A stretch of DNA of 37,168 nucleotides, from NCBI GenBank assembly GCA_023146045.1, contig JAGLCW010000142.1:1-37168 (forward strand). Direction: 5' to 3'. The translations under genes and the position numbers were made by a program. This document shows, piece by piece, positions 27,307 through 34,810 of this stretch; within the stretch, counting starts at the first letter, position 1; each line of letters starts with the position of its first letter. The stretch is from Caldisericia bacterium. Lineage in GTDB: Bacteria; Caldisericota; Caldisericia; UBA6126. The notes under the pieces are model-generated. The model worked only from the letters and a program-made list of their open reading frames with translations. It had not been told where the DNA came from and did not search any database.

Positions 27307-28334
27307 ATTTTTTTTATTTCTTCCATTAATAGCTCAAAAATTTCTTCTGTTGACCCGGTCCTTTTTATGTCCCCTTTACAGAAAAGAACTGCTTTTCCCC
27401 CAGATCCTGCCATGCCAATGTCAGCCTCGGATGCTTCCCCTGGACCGTTAACCTCGCACCCCATCATTGCGATTGTGCATGAAGAACGAATAGATGCAGT
27501 TTCTTTTTCAACTATGCTAACATACTTTTTTACATCCCACTTGCATCTTCCGCATGTTGGGCAGCTTGTTATTACAACACCGTTCATTTTATCTGAAGCT
27601 TGAAGCAGATATCTTGCAGCATTAACTTCATTTGCTAATTCTCCAGTTAGTGAAACTCTTATTGTATTCCCTATACCATCGTCTAGCAAAGGTTTTAGTG
27701 CAATTGCGGTTTTAATAGATCCTGGAAGCAATGAGCCAGCCTCGGTCAAACCGATATGAATTGGATAGTTATAATTACTGTCAATCCATCTATTAATTCT
27801 TTCATTAAGTTTTGGTTTAGAGCATTTTGCCGACAATACAATTTTAGTGAAATCCTCTTGTTCTAAAATATCAATTTCACTTTTGAGCAATTGTTTCATT
27901 TTCTCCAAAGCATCTTCTTCTGACTGAATATTTTTGATAGATCCTAAGTTTACTCCCACTCTAATAGGTATAGAATATTGTTTAGCTAATTTTGTAACCA
28001 TCCCTATTGCATCCTTATCTTTAATGTTTGAAGGATTCATTCTTAATTTATGAACTCCGCTTTTTATGCTAGCTAATGCTAGCTTTGCATTAAAATGTAT
28101 ATCAGCAACAACAGGCATATTTGTTGATTTCAAAACATAAGGTATAGATTCGACAGCTTCATTGTCTGGAACAGCGATTCTTACAATATCACACCCAACT
28201 TCTTCTAATTCTCGAAGTTGTTTAGATACGATCTGTTTTTGAGCAGGATGACAACTAAGCATGCTTTGAATTGAAATAGGATTTCCTCCACCAACTATAA
28301 CATTTCCAATACTTGTTTCTTTTTTTATTTTCAT
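27303..28334 (-). CDS. ispG: Flavodoxin-dependent (E)-4-hydroxy-3-methylbut-2-enyl-diphosphate synthase
   Basis: VGGGNPISIQSM, GCDIVRIAVPD, PVVADIHFNAKLAL, GLTEAGSLLPGSIKTAIAL, SCPTCGRCKWD, MGCEVNGPGEASEADIGMAG. Confidence 0.97.
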   Translation of the reverse strand: MKIKKETSIGNVIVGGGNPISIQSMLSCHPAQKQIVSKQLRELEEVGCDIVRIAVPDNEAVESIPYVLKSTNMPVVADIHFNAKLALASIKSGVHKLRMNPSNIKDKDAIGMVTKLAKQYSIPIRVGVNLGSIKNIQSEEDALEKMKQLLKSEIDILEQEDFTKIVLSAKCSKPKLNERINRWIDSNYNYPIHIGLTEAGSLLPGSIKTAIALKPLLDDGIGNTIRVSLTGELANEVNAARYLLQASDKMNGVVITSCPTCGRCKWDVKKYVSIVEKETASIRSSCTIAMMGCEVNGPGEASEADIGMAGSGGKAVLFCKGDIKRTGSTEEIFELLMEEIKKI

Positions 28335-28340
28335 GGTTTC

Positions 28341-28346
28341 ATTCTA
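28341..28346 (-). promoter_or_regulatory. Putative -10 box TAGAAT 6 nt before the ispG ATG
   Basis: Minus strand TAGAAT-GAAACC-ATGAAAATA, with no Shine-Dalgarno. Confidence 0.35.
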
Positions 28347-28376
28347 TGTAAGATTGAAAGAAATAAAAACGTCTCT

Positions 28377-28841
28377 ATGCTTTTATATATGAAATTAATT
28401 AATGTATTAATGTTAGCGATGACTCCAGTTGGCGAGTTGAGACTTTCCATCCCTACTGGGGTTGGTGCGGGCTTACCGTGGTTTAGTGTATTTTTAATCT
28501 CAATATTAGGTAATATGATACCTGCAATTCTTCTGGTGTTTCTATTCCCATATCTAGAGCCTTTGAGATACAAAAGGGGGTTTTTCCTTTGGATATGGTT
28601 TGATAAATTACTCACGAAAATTGAATCTAGGAAAAGTGTTGTAGAAAAATATGGTTGGCTTGGGTTAATTCTTCTTGTTGCCATACCATTTCCCGGCACA
28701 GGTGCGTATACTGGCTCTTTTGTTTCATACTTAATGAGAATGAATAAAGCAAAATCCCTTTTCTTCATTTTTGTTGGCGTATGCATTGCTGGAATAATAG
28801 TTACTATCTTTAGTTTAGGTTTTTTCACTTTATTTTTTTAG
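28377..28841 (+). CDS. Small multidrug export family membrane protein (COG2426-like)
   Basis: MTPVGELRLSIPTGVGAGLPW, VAIPFPGTGAYTGSFVSYLM. Hydrophobic, ~154 aa. The start may instead be the Met at 28389. Confidence 0.8.
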   Translation: MLLYMKLINVLMLAMTPVGELRLSIPTGVGAGLPWFSVFLISILGNMIPAILLVFLFPYLEPLRYKRGFFLWIWFDKLLTKIESRKSVVEKYGWLGLILLVAIPFPGTGAYTGSFVSYLMRMNKAKSLFFIFVGVCIAGIIVTIFSLGFFTLFF

Positions 28842-28851
28842 GAGGATACAT

Positions 28852-29976
28852 ATGAAACGGTTTTTTATGTGGCTGGTTGTTTTGTCATTAGTAATATCTG
28901 CCCCCATATCTGTTTTTGCATCCAAAACTACAACACCAGAAAAAAAATCTTCGCTTGCAATAAACCAAGATCATTTTTACAGCGGCACAATGGTTGATCT
29001 AGAAAATATTACTGTTGGAAGAAATATGTTTGTCATTGCGCAAACATTTATCAACCAGTCTGATATATTAATGGATGCTTTCGTATGTGCAAACAGCTAT
29101 AAAGACTCTGGTTTAATAGCGGGCAATGCCTTTGTTTTCACAGGAGCTTCAAACATTAATAGTTCTATTAATGGCGATTTATTTATCTGTTCTGGAGAAA
29201 TAAAACTTTCAGAACAAGCACATATCATGGGGAATGTATATGCAATTGGAAGTACTTTAACGATAGACGGGAAAGTAGATGGTAAAGTTTCATTTTTGGG
29301 TCAAAATTTTGTACTAAATGGTCAAGTGAAAAGTGCAGATATTTCTGCTGAAACCGTTAAAATTGGTTCTACAGCAATTGTAAATGAAACTTTTGAATAC
29401 AACTCTGATGCAAACTACTCAAAAATTGCTGGAGCAAAAATTGAAAAAGAAAATATCTTGGATAGTACAAAATTTACAGAACCAATACCAAAAAAAGAAT
29501 CTACTAGCGAAAAAATCAGTTCTTTGATTTTGAAACTACTATCTTCGCTAATTCTGGCATTTGTTTTGTTTTATATTTTTAAAAAATTCTCAATGGACGC
29601 AGTCAATAATTCTTTAAAAAATGTTTGGGTTTCCCTAGGCATCGGGGCAGTTACATTAGTTGCCCTGCCTATAGGGCTAATTATTCTTTTTTTAACACCA
29701 TTTGGATATAAAGTAGCATTTACAATGCTTTTTGGGGTTGGAACATTTTTCTTCTTTACACAAGCATTGGCTGGAATAACACTTGGAGTTTTGATTTACC
29801 AAATATTTACAAAAACTATTAGGATTGACTGGCTTACAATTCTAATCGGGGTAGCAACTCTTTGGTTGATTAACTATATCCCATATGTTGGCACAATTGT
29901 TCTAGTCGTGGCATATATCATAGCTACAGGTTCAATTTTACAAGTTTTATGGACAACCAATAATCCAAAAATTTAG
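28852..29976 (+). CDS. Exported bactofilin-like/polymer-forming repeat region fused to a C-terminal multi-TM domain
   Basis: Signal peptide, then beta-helix-like repeats (AGNAFVFTGASNINSSINGDLFICSGEIKLSEQAHIMGNVYAIGSTLTIDGKVDGKVSFLGQNFVLNGQV), then ~4 TM helices from SSLILAFVLFYIF onward. SD AGGAGG. Confidence 0.75.
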   Translation: MKRFFMWLVVLSLVISAPISVFASKTTTPEKKSSLAINQDHFYSGTMVDLENITVGRNMFVIAQTFINQSDILMDAFVCANSYKDSGLIAGNAFVFTGASNINSSINGDLFICSGEIKLSEQAHIMGNVYAIGSTLTIDGKVDGKVSFLGQNFVLNGQVKSADISAETVKIGSTAIVNETFEYNSDANYSKIAGAKIEKENILDSTKFTEPIPKKESTSEKISSLILKLLSSLILAFVLFYIFKKFSMDAVNNSLKNVWVSLGIGAVTLVALPIGLIILFLTPFGYKVAFTMLFGVGTFFFFTQALAGITLGVLIYQIFTKTIRIDWLTILIGVATLWLINYIPYVGTIVLVVAYIIATGSILQVLWTTNNPKI

Positions 29977-30013
29977 AATCTAGATACAATAGAATAAAAA
30001 TTGTTTTCGCCAT

Positions 30014-30047
30014 AAAAAAAGCTCCCTTAACTAAGGGAGCTTTTTTA
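30014..30047. terminator. Bidirectional intrinsic terminator between the bactofilin-like gene (+) and tRNA-Leu (-)
   Basis: AAAAAAA GCTCCCTT AACT AAGGGAGC TTTTTT: 8-bp GC-rich stem, A-tract on one side and T-tract on the other. Confidence 0.9.
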
Positions 30048-30061
30048 TTTTATATTTCAAT

Positions 30062-30147
30062 TGCCGAAGGGGGGACTCGAACCCTCACGGAGAATGAACT
30101 CCTGCAGATTTTGAGTCTGCCGCGTCTACCAGTTTCGCCACTTCGGC
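30062..30147 (-). tRNA. tRNA-Leu (anticodon CAA)
   Basis: Reverse complement GCCGAAGTGGCGAAACTGGTAGACGCGGCAGACTCAAAATCTGCAGGAGTTCATTCTCCGTGAGGGTTCGAGTCCCCCCTTCGGCA: 7-bp acceptor GCCGAAG/CTTCGGC, anticodon loop CTCAAAA, long variable arm, GTTCGAGTC T-loop. No encoded CCA. Confidence 0.96.
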
Positions 30148-30184
30148 GTTAAGGAATCAAGGCTATTGTACTAAAAAAACCAAG

Positions 30185-30219
30185 AAAAAAAAGCGTTTTT
30201 CTCTTCAGAAAAGCTTTTT
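30185..30219 (-). terminator. Intrinsic terminator downstream of pruA
   Basis: Minus-strand hairpin AAAAAGC TTTTCT GAAG AGAAAA (2-nt bulge) GCTTTTT followed by further T residues. Confidence 0.6.
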
Positions 30220-30248
30220 AGGGTGAGCTATGACATTACTCACCCTAA
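30218..30248 (-). other. Strong 10-bp hairpin 3' of pruA, in tandem with the terminator
   Basis: TTAGGGTGAG - 11 nt - CTCACCCTAA perfect inverted repeat. Confidence 0.65.
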
Positions 30249-30277
30249 CCATTAACATATTAAATATCTATCAACAA

Positions 30278-31906
30278 TTATTCTTCATCCATGAATGGAT
30301 ATACAAAGTCCTTTGCAGGGAGGAAGCATTCTTTTGTTGTTCTTATGCTTGTCCATCTAAGCAAATTAAATACTGACCCTGCCTTGTCATTTGTGCCAGA
30401 AACTCTTGCTCCGCCAAATGGTTGATGCCCTACAACTGCTCCAGTAGTCTTGTCATTAATATAAAAATTACCTGCAGCATTGCGAAGAACATGTTCAGCC
30501 TGAATAACAGCTTCTCTTTCTGTTGCAAATATACCACCAGTTAAAGCATACTGGGATGTACTATTGCAGAGTTCTAGCACTTCTGAATATTTATCATCTT
30601 CATATAGGTAGAAGGTGATTACAGGACCAAAAATTTCTTCTTCCATGGTTTTAAAATGAGGATCTGTTGTTAGAATAATTGTTGGCTCAACAAAGTATCC
30701 TTTGCTGTCATCACACTTACCACCCCATACGATATCTGCATCTTTACTGTTTTTCGCGTATTCAATATAGTTTGAAATTTTATCAAATGAAACTTTATCT
30801 ATGACTGCATTGATAAAGTTTGTGAAATCCATAACATCGCCCATTTTCACTCTGCTCATCTCTTCTTGAATTTCTTTCCAAATTTCATTCCATTTGCCTC
30901 TTGGTAAATATGCTCTTGAGTTTGCAGAACATTTTTGTCCTTGATATTCAAATGCCCCTCTAACTATTGCTGTTGCGACTTCTCTTGGATTTGCAGACTT
31001 ATGAACAACTAAAAAGTCTTTCCCGCCAGTTTCTCCAACAATTCTTGGGTAAGATTTGTATTTTGGCATATTTTCTGCAGATCTTTTCCAAAGCATGTTA
31101 AATACTTCGGTAGAGCCAGTAAAATGAATACCAGCAAAATTAGGGTTCTCTAAAACAATATCACTAATTTTTGAAGATGGTCCGGGTATAAAATTGACAA
31201 CCCCTTTTGGTAACCCAGCTTCATGTAGTATTTTCATAAAGACATAGTTTGAATAAACAGCGGTTCTTGATGGCTTCCAAAGCGAGACATTACCCATAAT
31301 AGCTGGGGCTGTAGGTAAATTACCACCTATTGAAGTAAAATTAAAAGGTGTTATTGCGTAAACAAAGCCTTCAAGAGGTCTGTATTCTAGACGATTCCAA
31401 ACTCCATCAGAATTGTTTGGTTGATTTTGGTATATTTCCTGCATGAAATATACGTTGTACCTTAGAAAGTCAACCAATTCAGCAACACTGTCAATCTCTG
31501 ATTGATAGACGTTCTTGCTTTGACAAAGCATAGTTGCTGCATTCATTTCAGCCCTATATGGTCCAGCAAGAAGTTCAGCTGCTCTCAAAAAGATAGCTGC
31601 CCGTTCTTCCCATGGCATGATTGACCACATCATCCAAGCTTTTTGTGAAGCTTCAATGGCATCTTTAATCTCTTTTTCTCCAGCTTGATGGAACTCTGCT
31701 AGAACGTGTTTATGATCATGTGGACAAATTGATTTACCCATATTCCCAGTTCGCACTTCTTCTCCATTAATAATTAGAGGAATTTCAATTTTTTTGTTGT
31801 ACATTTCTTCTAATTTGTTTTTTAGTTCAATCTTTTCAGGTGAGCCAGGGGCATACGTTTTAATTGGTTCGTTTTTTGGAACCGGAATTTTATAATTCGA
31901 ATTCAT
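30278..31906 (-). CDS. pruA: L-glutamate gamma-semialdehyde (delta-1-pyrroline-5-carboxylate) dehydrogenase, ALDH4-like
   Basis: ALDH features: AITPFNFTSIGGNLPTAPAIMGNVSLWKPSRTA, IHFTGSTEVF, RIVGETGGKDFLVVHKSA, GAFEYQGQKCSANSRAYLP (catalytic Cys), EEIFGPVITFYLYED. Confidence 0.93.
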   Translation of the reverse strand: MNSNYKIPVPKNEPIKTYAPGSPEKIELKNKLEEMYNKKIEIPLIINGEEVRTGNMGKSICPHDHKHVLAEFHQAGEKEIKDAIEASQKAWMMWSIMPWEERAAIFLRAAELLAGPYRAEMNAATMLCQSKNVYQSEIDSVAELVDFLRYNVYFMQEIYQNQPNNSDGVWNRLEYRPLEGFVYAITPFNFTSIGGNLPTAPAIMGNVSLWKPSRTAVYSNYVFMKILHEAGLPKGVVNFIPGPSSKISDIVLENPNFAGIHFTGSTEVFNMLWKRSAENMPKYKSYPRIVGETGGKDFLVVHKSANPREVATAIVRGAFEYQGQKCSANSRAYLPRGKWNEIWKEIQEEMSRVKMGDVMDFTNFINAVIDKVSFDKISNYIEYAKNSKDADIVWGGKCDDSKGYFVEPTIILTTDPHFKTMEEEIFGPVITFYLYEDDKYSEVLELCNSTSQYALTGGIFATEREAVIQAEHVLRNAAGNFYINDKTTGAVVGHQPFGGARVSGTNDKAGSVFNLLRWTSIRTTKECFLPAKDFVYPFMDEE

Positions 31907-31924
31907 TTAAACCTCCAAATTTAA

Positions 31925-31945
31925 TAGTTTTCAAAACTAATTATA
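31925..31945 (-). promoter_or_regulatory. pruA promoter -10 (TATAAT, 31940-31945) adjoining a perfect palindrome TAGTTTT-C-AAAACTA (31925-31939)
   Basis: Minus strand TATAATTAGTTTTGAAAACTATTAAATTTGGAGGTTTAAATG. The palindrome lies where the transcription start would be. Confidence 0.45.
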
Positions 31946-31967
31946 GCCAAATAAAAACAGAAAATAA

Positions 31968-32882
31968 TTACAATTTATCCAATATCTGTTTTTCCTTTTT
32001 TATATTAACCATAAACAAACTTAATACTACTATTGCTACTCCAATAAACTGTGTGCTAGTCATAGTTTCATTCAACAACATTGTTCCACCAATTACTCCT
32101 ACAACTGGAACCACATTCACATATGTAGATACTACAGTAACTCCAATTTTTTTTAATGCAGAATTATAAATCAAATATGCCAAAATTGAGCAAAAAACTG
32201 CTAAATATATGAAATGGATCCACAAATTCGGTTTAATCGCTACCCAGGACAATTTTTCAGAAAAGGCAAAAGGTATTAACAGCAATGTTCCGTATATACT
32301 CTGCCAAGAAGTAGTTCTAACCGGATCAACTCTTTTTTGTACAATTTTTCCAATTAATGTAAAACTCACCCAACATATTACGGCACCTATCATTAATAAG
32401 TTACCTTTTAATGTTGATGAGACATTTTTAAAATTTACATTGTAGAAAACAATGAAATACACTCCAACGAACGACAATAGAATACCAATATTTTGCCACG
32501 CAGTAGTTCTATTTTTAAGCCATAACACATCAACTATATGTGTAACAATAGGTACTAAAGCAATTATTATTGCAGCATTTGAAGCAGTTGTAAAAACTAT
32601 TGCTCGAGCTTCAAACCAAAAATATAAAGTAATCCCAAAAAACCCACTAGCTAATAACAGAAGGTGATCCTTAACTGTAAGTTGTTTTTCTTGTTTCTTT
32701 GCAAGCAAAAGTACAGCCACAAAGACAACTGCGACAATTCCATATCTTATTGTACACATTGTCATTGGGGGAATTCCAGCAGATAGAATCACTTTCATGC
32801 TTACAAATGATAATCCCCACGAAACAACAGCGATCATCAATAAAATATTAGCAATCAGAGCTATTTTATTTTCAGAATTCAT
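31968..32882 (-). CDS. EamA/DMT-superfamily transporter
   Basis: ~10 TM, two EamA-like halves (AVVSWGLSFVSMKVILSAGIPPMTMCTIRYGI; MIGAVICWVSFTLIGKIVQKRVDPVRTTSWQSIYGTLLL). Confidence 0.9.
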   Translation of the reverse strand: MNSENKIALIANILLMIAVVSWGLSFVSMKVILSAGIPPMTMCTIRYGIVAVVFVAVLLLAKKQEKQLTVKDHLLLLASGFFGITLYFWFEARAIVFTTASNAAIIIALVPIVTHIVDVLWLKNRTTAWQNIGILLSFVGVYFIVFYNVNFKNVSSTLKGNLLMIGAVICWVSFTLIGKIVQKRVDPVRTTSWQSIYGTLLLIPFAFSEKLSWVAIKPNLWIHFIYLAVFCSILAYLIYNSALKKIGVTVVSTYVNVVPVVGVIGGTMLLNETMTSTQFIGVAIVVLSLFMVNIKKEKQILDKL

Positions 32883-32911
32883 TCAGTAAAGCTCTTATAT
32901 AGTTCAGTTAA

Positions 32912-33430
32912 TTAGTGATTAAGTAGATTGGTATGTTTCAAAGCTTTCTCAACAAGCAATGCCAATACTCCACCAGCTAACGCTGTTAAAAGCTGTGGGA
33001 ATCCAAACATTTTTGCAAGGGGTGGTGGTAACTGCACTACGTAAGCAATTGCAAGCGCAAAAACTCCAAATTTAAGGAATGAACCAACGATTATTCCGAT
33101 AAAACTAAATAAAAACGTTTTTCCTTTTATTCTCAATAGGTAAAAAGCGAGTGAGTACATGGCGTTCCCTATCACTATCACAGGGATTAACTCTGGTCTA
33201 CCCAATATGCCAGCCAACAAAGCAATAACAGGAGTTAATATGCCCAAAGCAACTCCACCCCACGCTCCAAGTAGCATTACCGATACTAAAAGCATAAAAT
33301 TAACAATTGGCCCCGTTATATACTGAGGTAAATGCAACATTTGCACTGCTATTGTTAAAGCTATCAAAACTGCAAGCCTTGCTATCCATTGAATCTGCTT
33401 ATTTGACTTAACTTTTTTTTCATTACTCAT
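32912..33430 (-). CDS. ECF-type transporter S component-like membrane protein
   Basis: 172 aa, ~5-6 TM, with S-component-like pattern (LIALTIAVQMLHLPQYITGPIVNFMLLVSVMLLGAWGGVALGILTPVIALLAG...PVIVIGNAMYSLAFYLL). No cognate A/T components in the window. Confidence 0.75.
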   Translation of the reverse strand: MSNEKKVKSNKQIQWIARLAVLIALTIAVQMLHLPQYITGPIVNFMLLVSVMLLGAWGGVALGILTPVIALLAGILGRPELIPVIVIGNAMYSLAFYLLRIKGKTFLFSFIGIIVGSFLKFGVFALAIAYVVQLPPPLAKMFGFPQLLTALAGGVLALLVEKALKHTNLLNH

Positions 33431-33553
33431 ATTTCACCTCATTGAAATCTTTTTCTATCTGTCCTTACTAATTATACGTAAGTTTGCTTCATTAGATTTA
33501 TTTTTTCTACATTTTTTATATGTTATACTCGTAATAGAAATTCAGGAGAAAAA

Positions 33554-34810
33554 ATGAACACAAATTTCAAGTTTATACATTGTGCAGATTTGCATTTAGA
33601 CGCACCATTTAATGGCATCAATATAAGTAACCAGAAATTCCTGCAAATTCTTCGAAAATCAACCTTCTTAGCCTTTGATAAAATAATCAAAACAGCAATT
33701 TCTCAAAAAGTAGATTTTATGCTAATTTCAGGAGATATCTTCAATTCATCTGAAAAAAGTCTCTACGCACAATTATCTTTCTTAAAACAAATGGTAGTAC
33801 TCAAAAAAAATAATATTCCTTGCTTTTTAATTCATGGGAATCATGATCCTCTTAATGGGTGGGAGATTGAAACAAATTTTCCACAAAATGTTCACCGTTT
33901 TTCTTCAAATGTTTCTTGTGAAACAATAATAAAAAATGGAGAAGCACTAGTAAATATTATCGGGTATAGTTATCCAAAAAGGGAAGTTACAAAAAACATT
34001 TCATTGGATATTTCAAAAATTGCAAGAATGCAAAACAATGAAGCTTTCACAATTGGATTGTTACACTGCAATGTAGGAAAAAACACAACGACAGAGAATT
34101 ATGCTCCTTGTAGTTTAGCAGATTTAAATGATTCTACGGTAGACTATTGGGCACTAGGACACGTACACACAATGAATATTCTACAGCATGAAACTCCTGC
34201 TATAGTCTATCCTGGAAACCCACAAGGGCTACATATTAATGACAATACAAAAAAAGGATTCTACATTGTAAATGTACACAACAACAAACCAGAATTTGAT
34301 TTTATCAAAACCGCTCAATTTAGATGGTTTAATGTCACAATGATAATAGATGATAGTTCAATTCAAGATTTAATTGAAACTTTAAAACTAAAAATGTATT
34401 CAGAAAGTTTCGATATTCCTGGTATTTTCAGATTCCACATAGAAGGGCAAACAAATCTACACAATGAACTTCGCAAAAATGTTAAAGAAATTGAGAAAAT
34501 TCTTAGAGAAGAAACTGATGAAGAACAGTGCTTTCTTGAATCTATATTGATCAATACAAAACCACTTATCTCAATGGAAGAGCTTTCAGACAGACATGAT
34601 TTTATTGGTATTTTTTTAAAAAAGATGAATGAACTGTCTTATGAAAAAGAATCTGTCACATTTGTTTCAGACCTTCTTTCCGATTTCTCAGCGATAAATC
34701 TGCTAAATATTTTACCGAAACGTGGGGAAAAACTTAACTGGGAATCTGTAATTGAAGAAGCAAAAATGTTTGGTCTTGATTACCTAATGGAGAATGAACA
34801 TGAAACTTAA
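33554..34810 (+). CDS. DNA repair exonuclease, SbcD/YhaO-like metallophosphoesterase
   Basis: FIHCADLHLDAPF, LISGDIFN, IHGNHDPLNGW, GLLHCNVG, ALGHVHTMNIL, YPGNPQGLHIND. Confidence 0.92.
   Translation: MNTNFKFIHCADLHLDAPFNGINISNQKFLQILRKSTFLAFDKIIKTAISQKVDFMLISGDIFNSSEKSLYAQLSFLKQMVVLKKNNIPCFLIHGNHDPLNGWEIETNFPQNVHRFSSNVSCETIIKNGEALVNIIGYSYPKREVTKNISLDISKIARMQNNEAFTIGLLHCNVGKNTTTENYAPCSLADLNDSTVDYWALGHVHTMNILQHETPAIVYPGNPQGLHINDNTKKGFYIVNVHNNKPEFDFIKTAQFRWFNVTMIIDDSSIQDLIETLKLKMYSESFDIPGIFRFHIEGQTNLHNELRKNVKEIEKILREETDEEQCFLESILINTKPLISMEELSDRHDFIGIFLKKMNELSYEKESVTFVSDLLSDFSAINLLNILPKRGEKLNWESVIEEAKMFGLDYLMENEHET

Noticed and set aside
28060-28095. GCTAGCTAATGCTAGC palindromic/direct repeat
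   Set aside because: Within ispG, encoding LALAS. Explained by repeated Leu/Ala codons, so no regulatory claim.
28331-28828. Minus-strand 165-aa ORF
   Set aside because: Antisense to the COG2426-like membrane protein, whose sense frame has recognisable motifs (PFPGTGAYTGS). Pro/Asn-rich reverse translation is a typical artefact.
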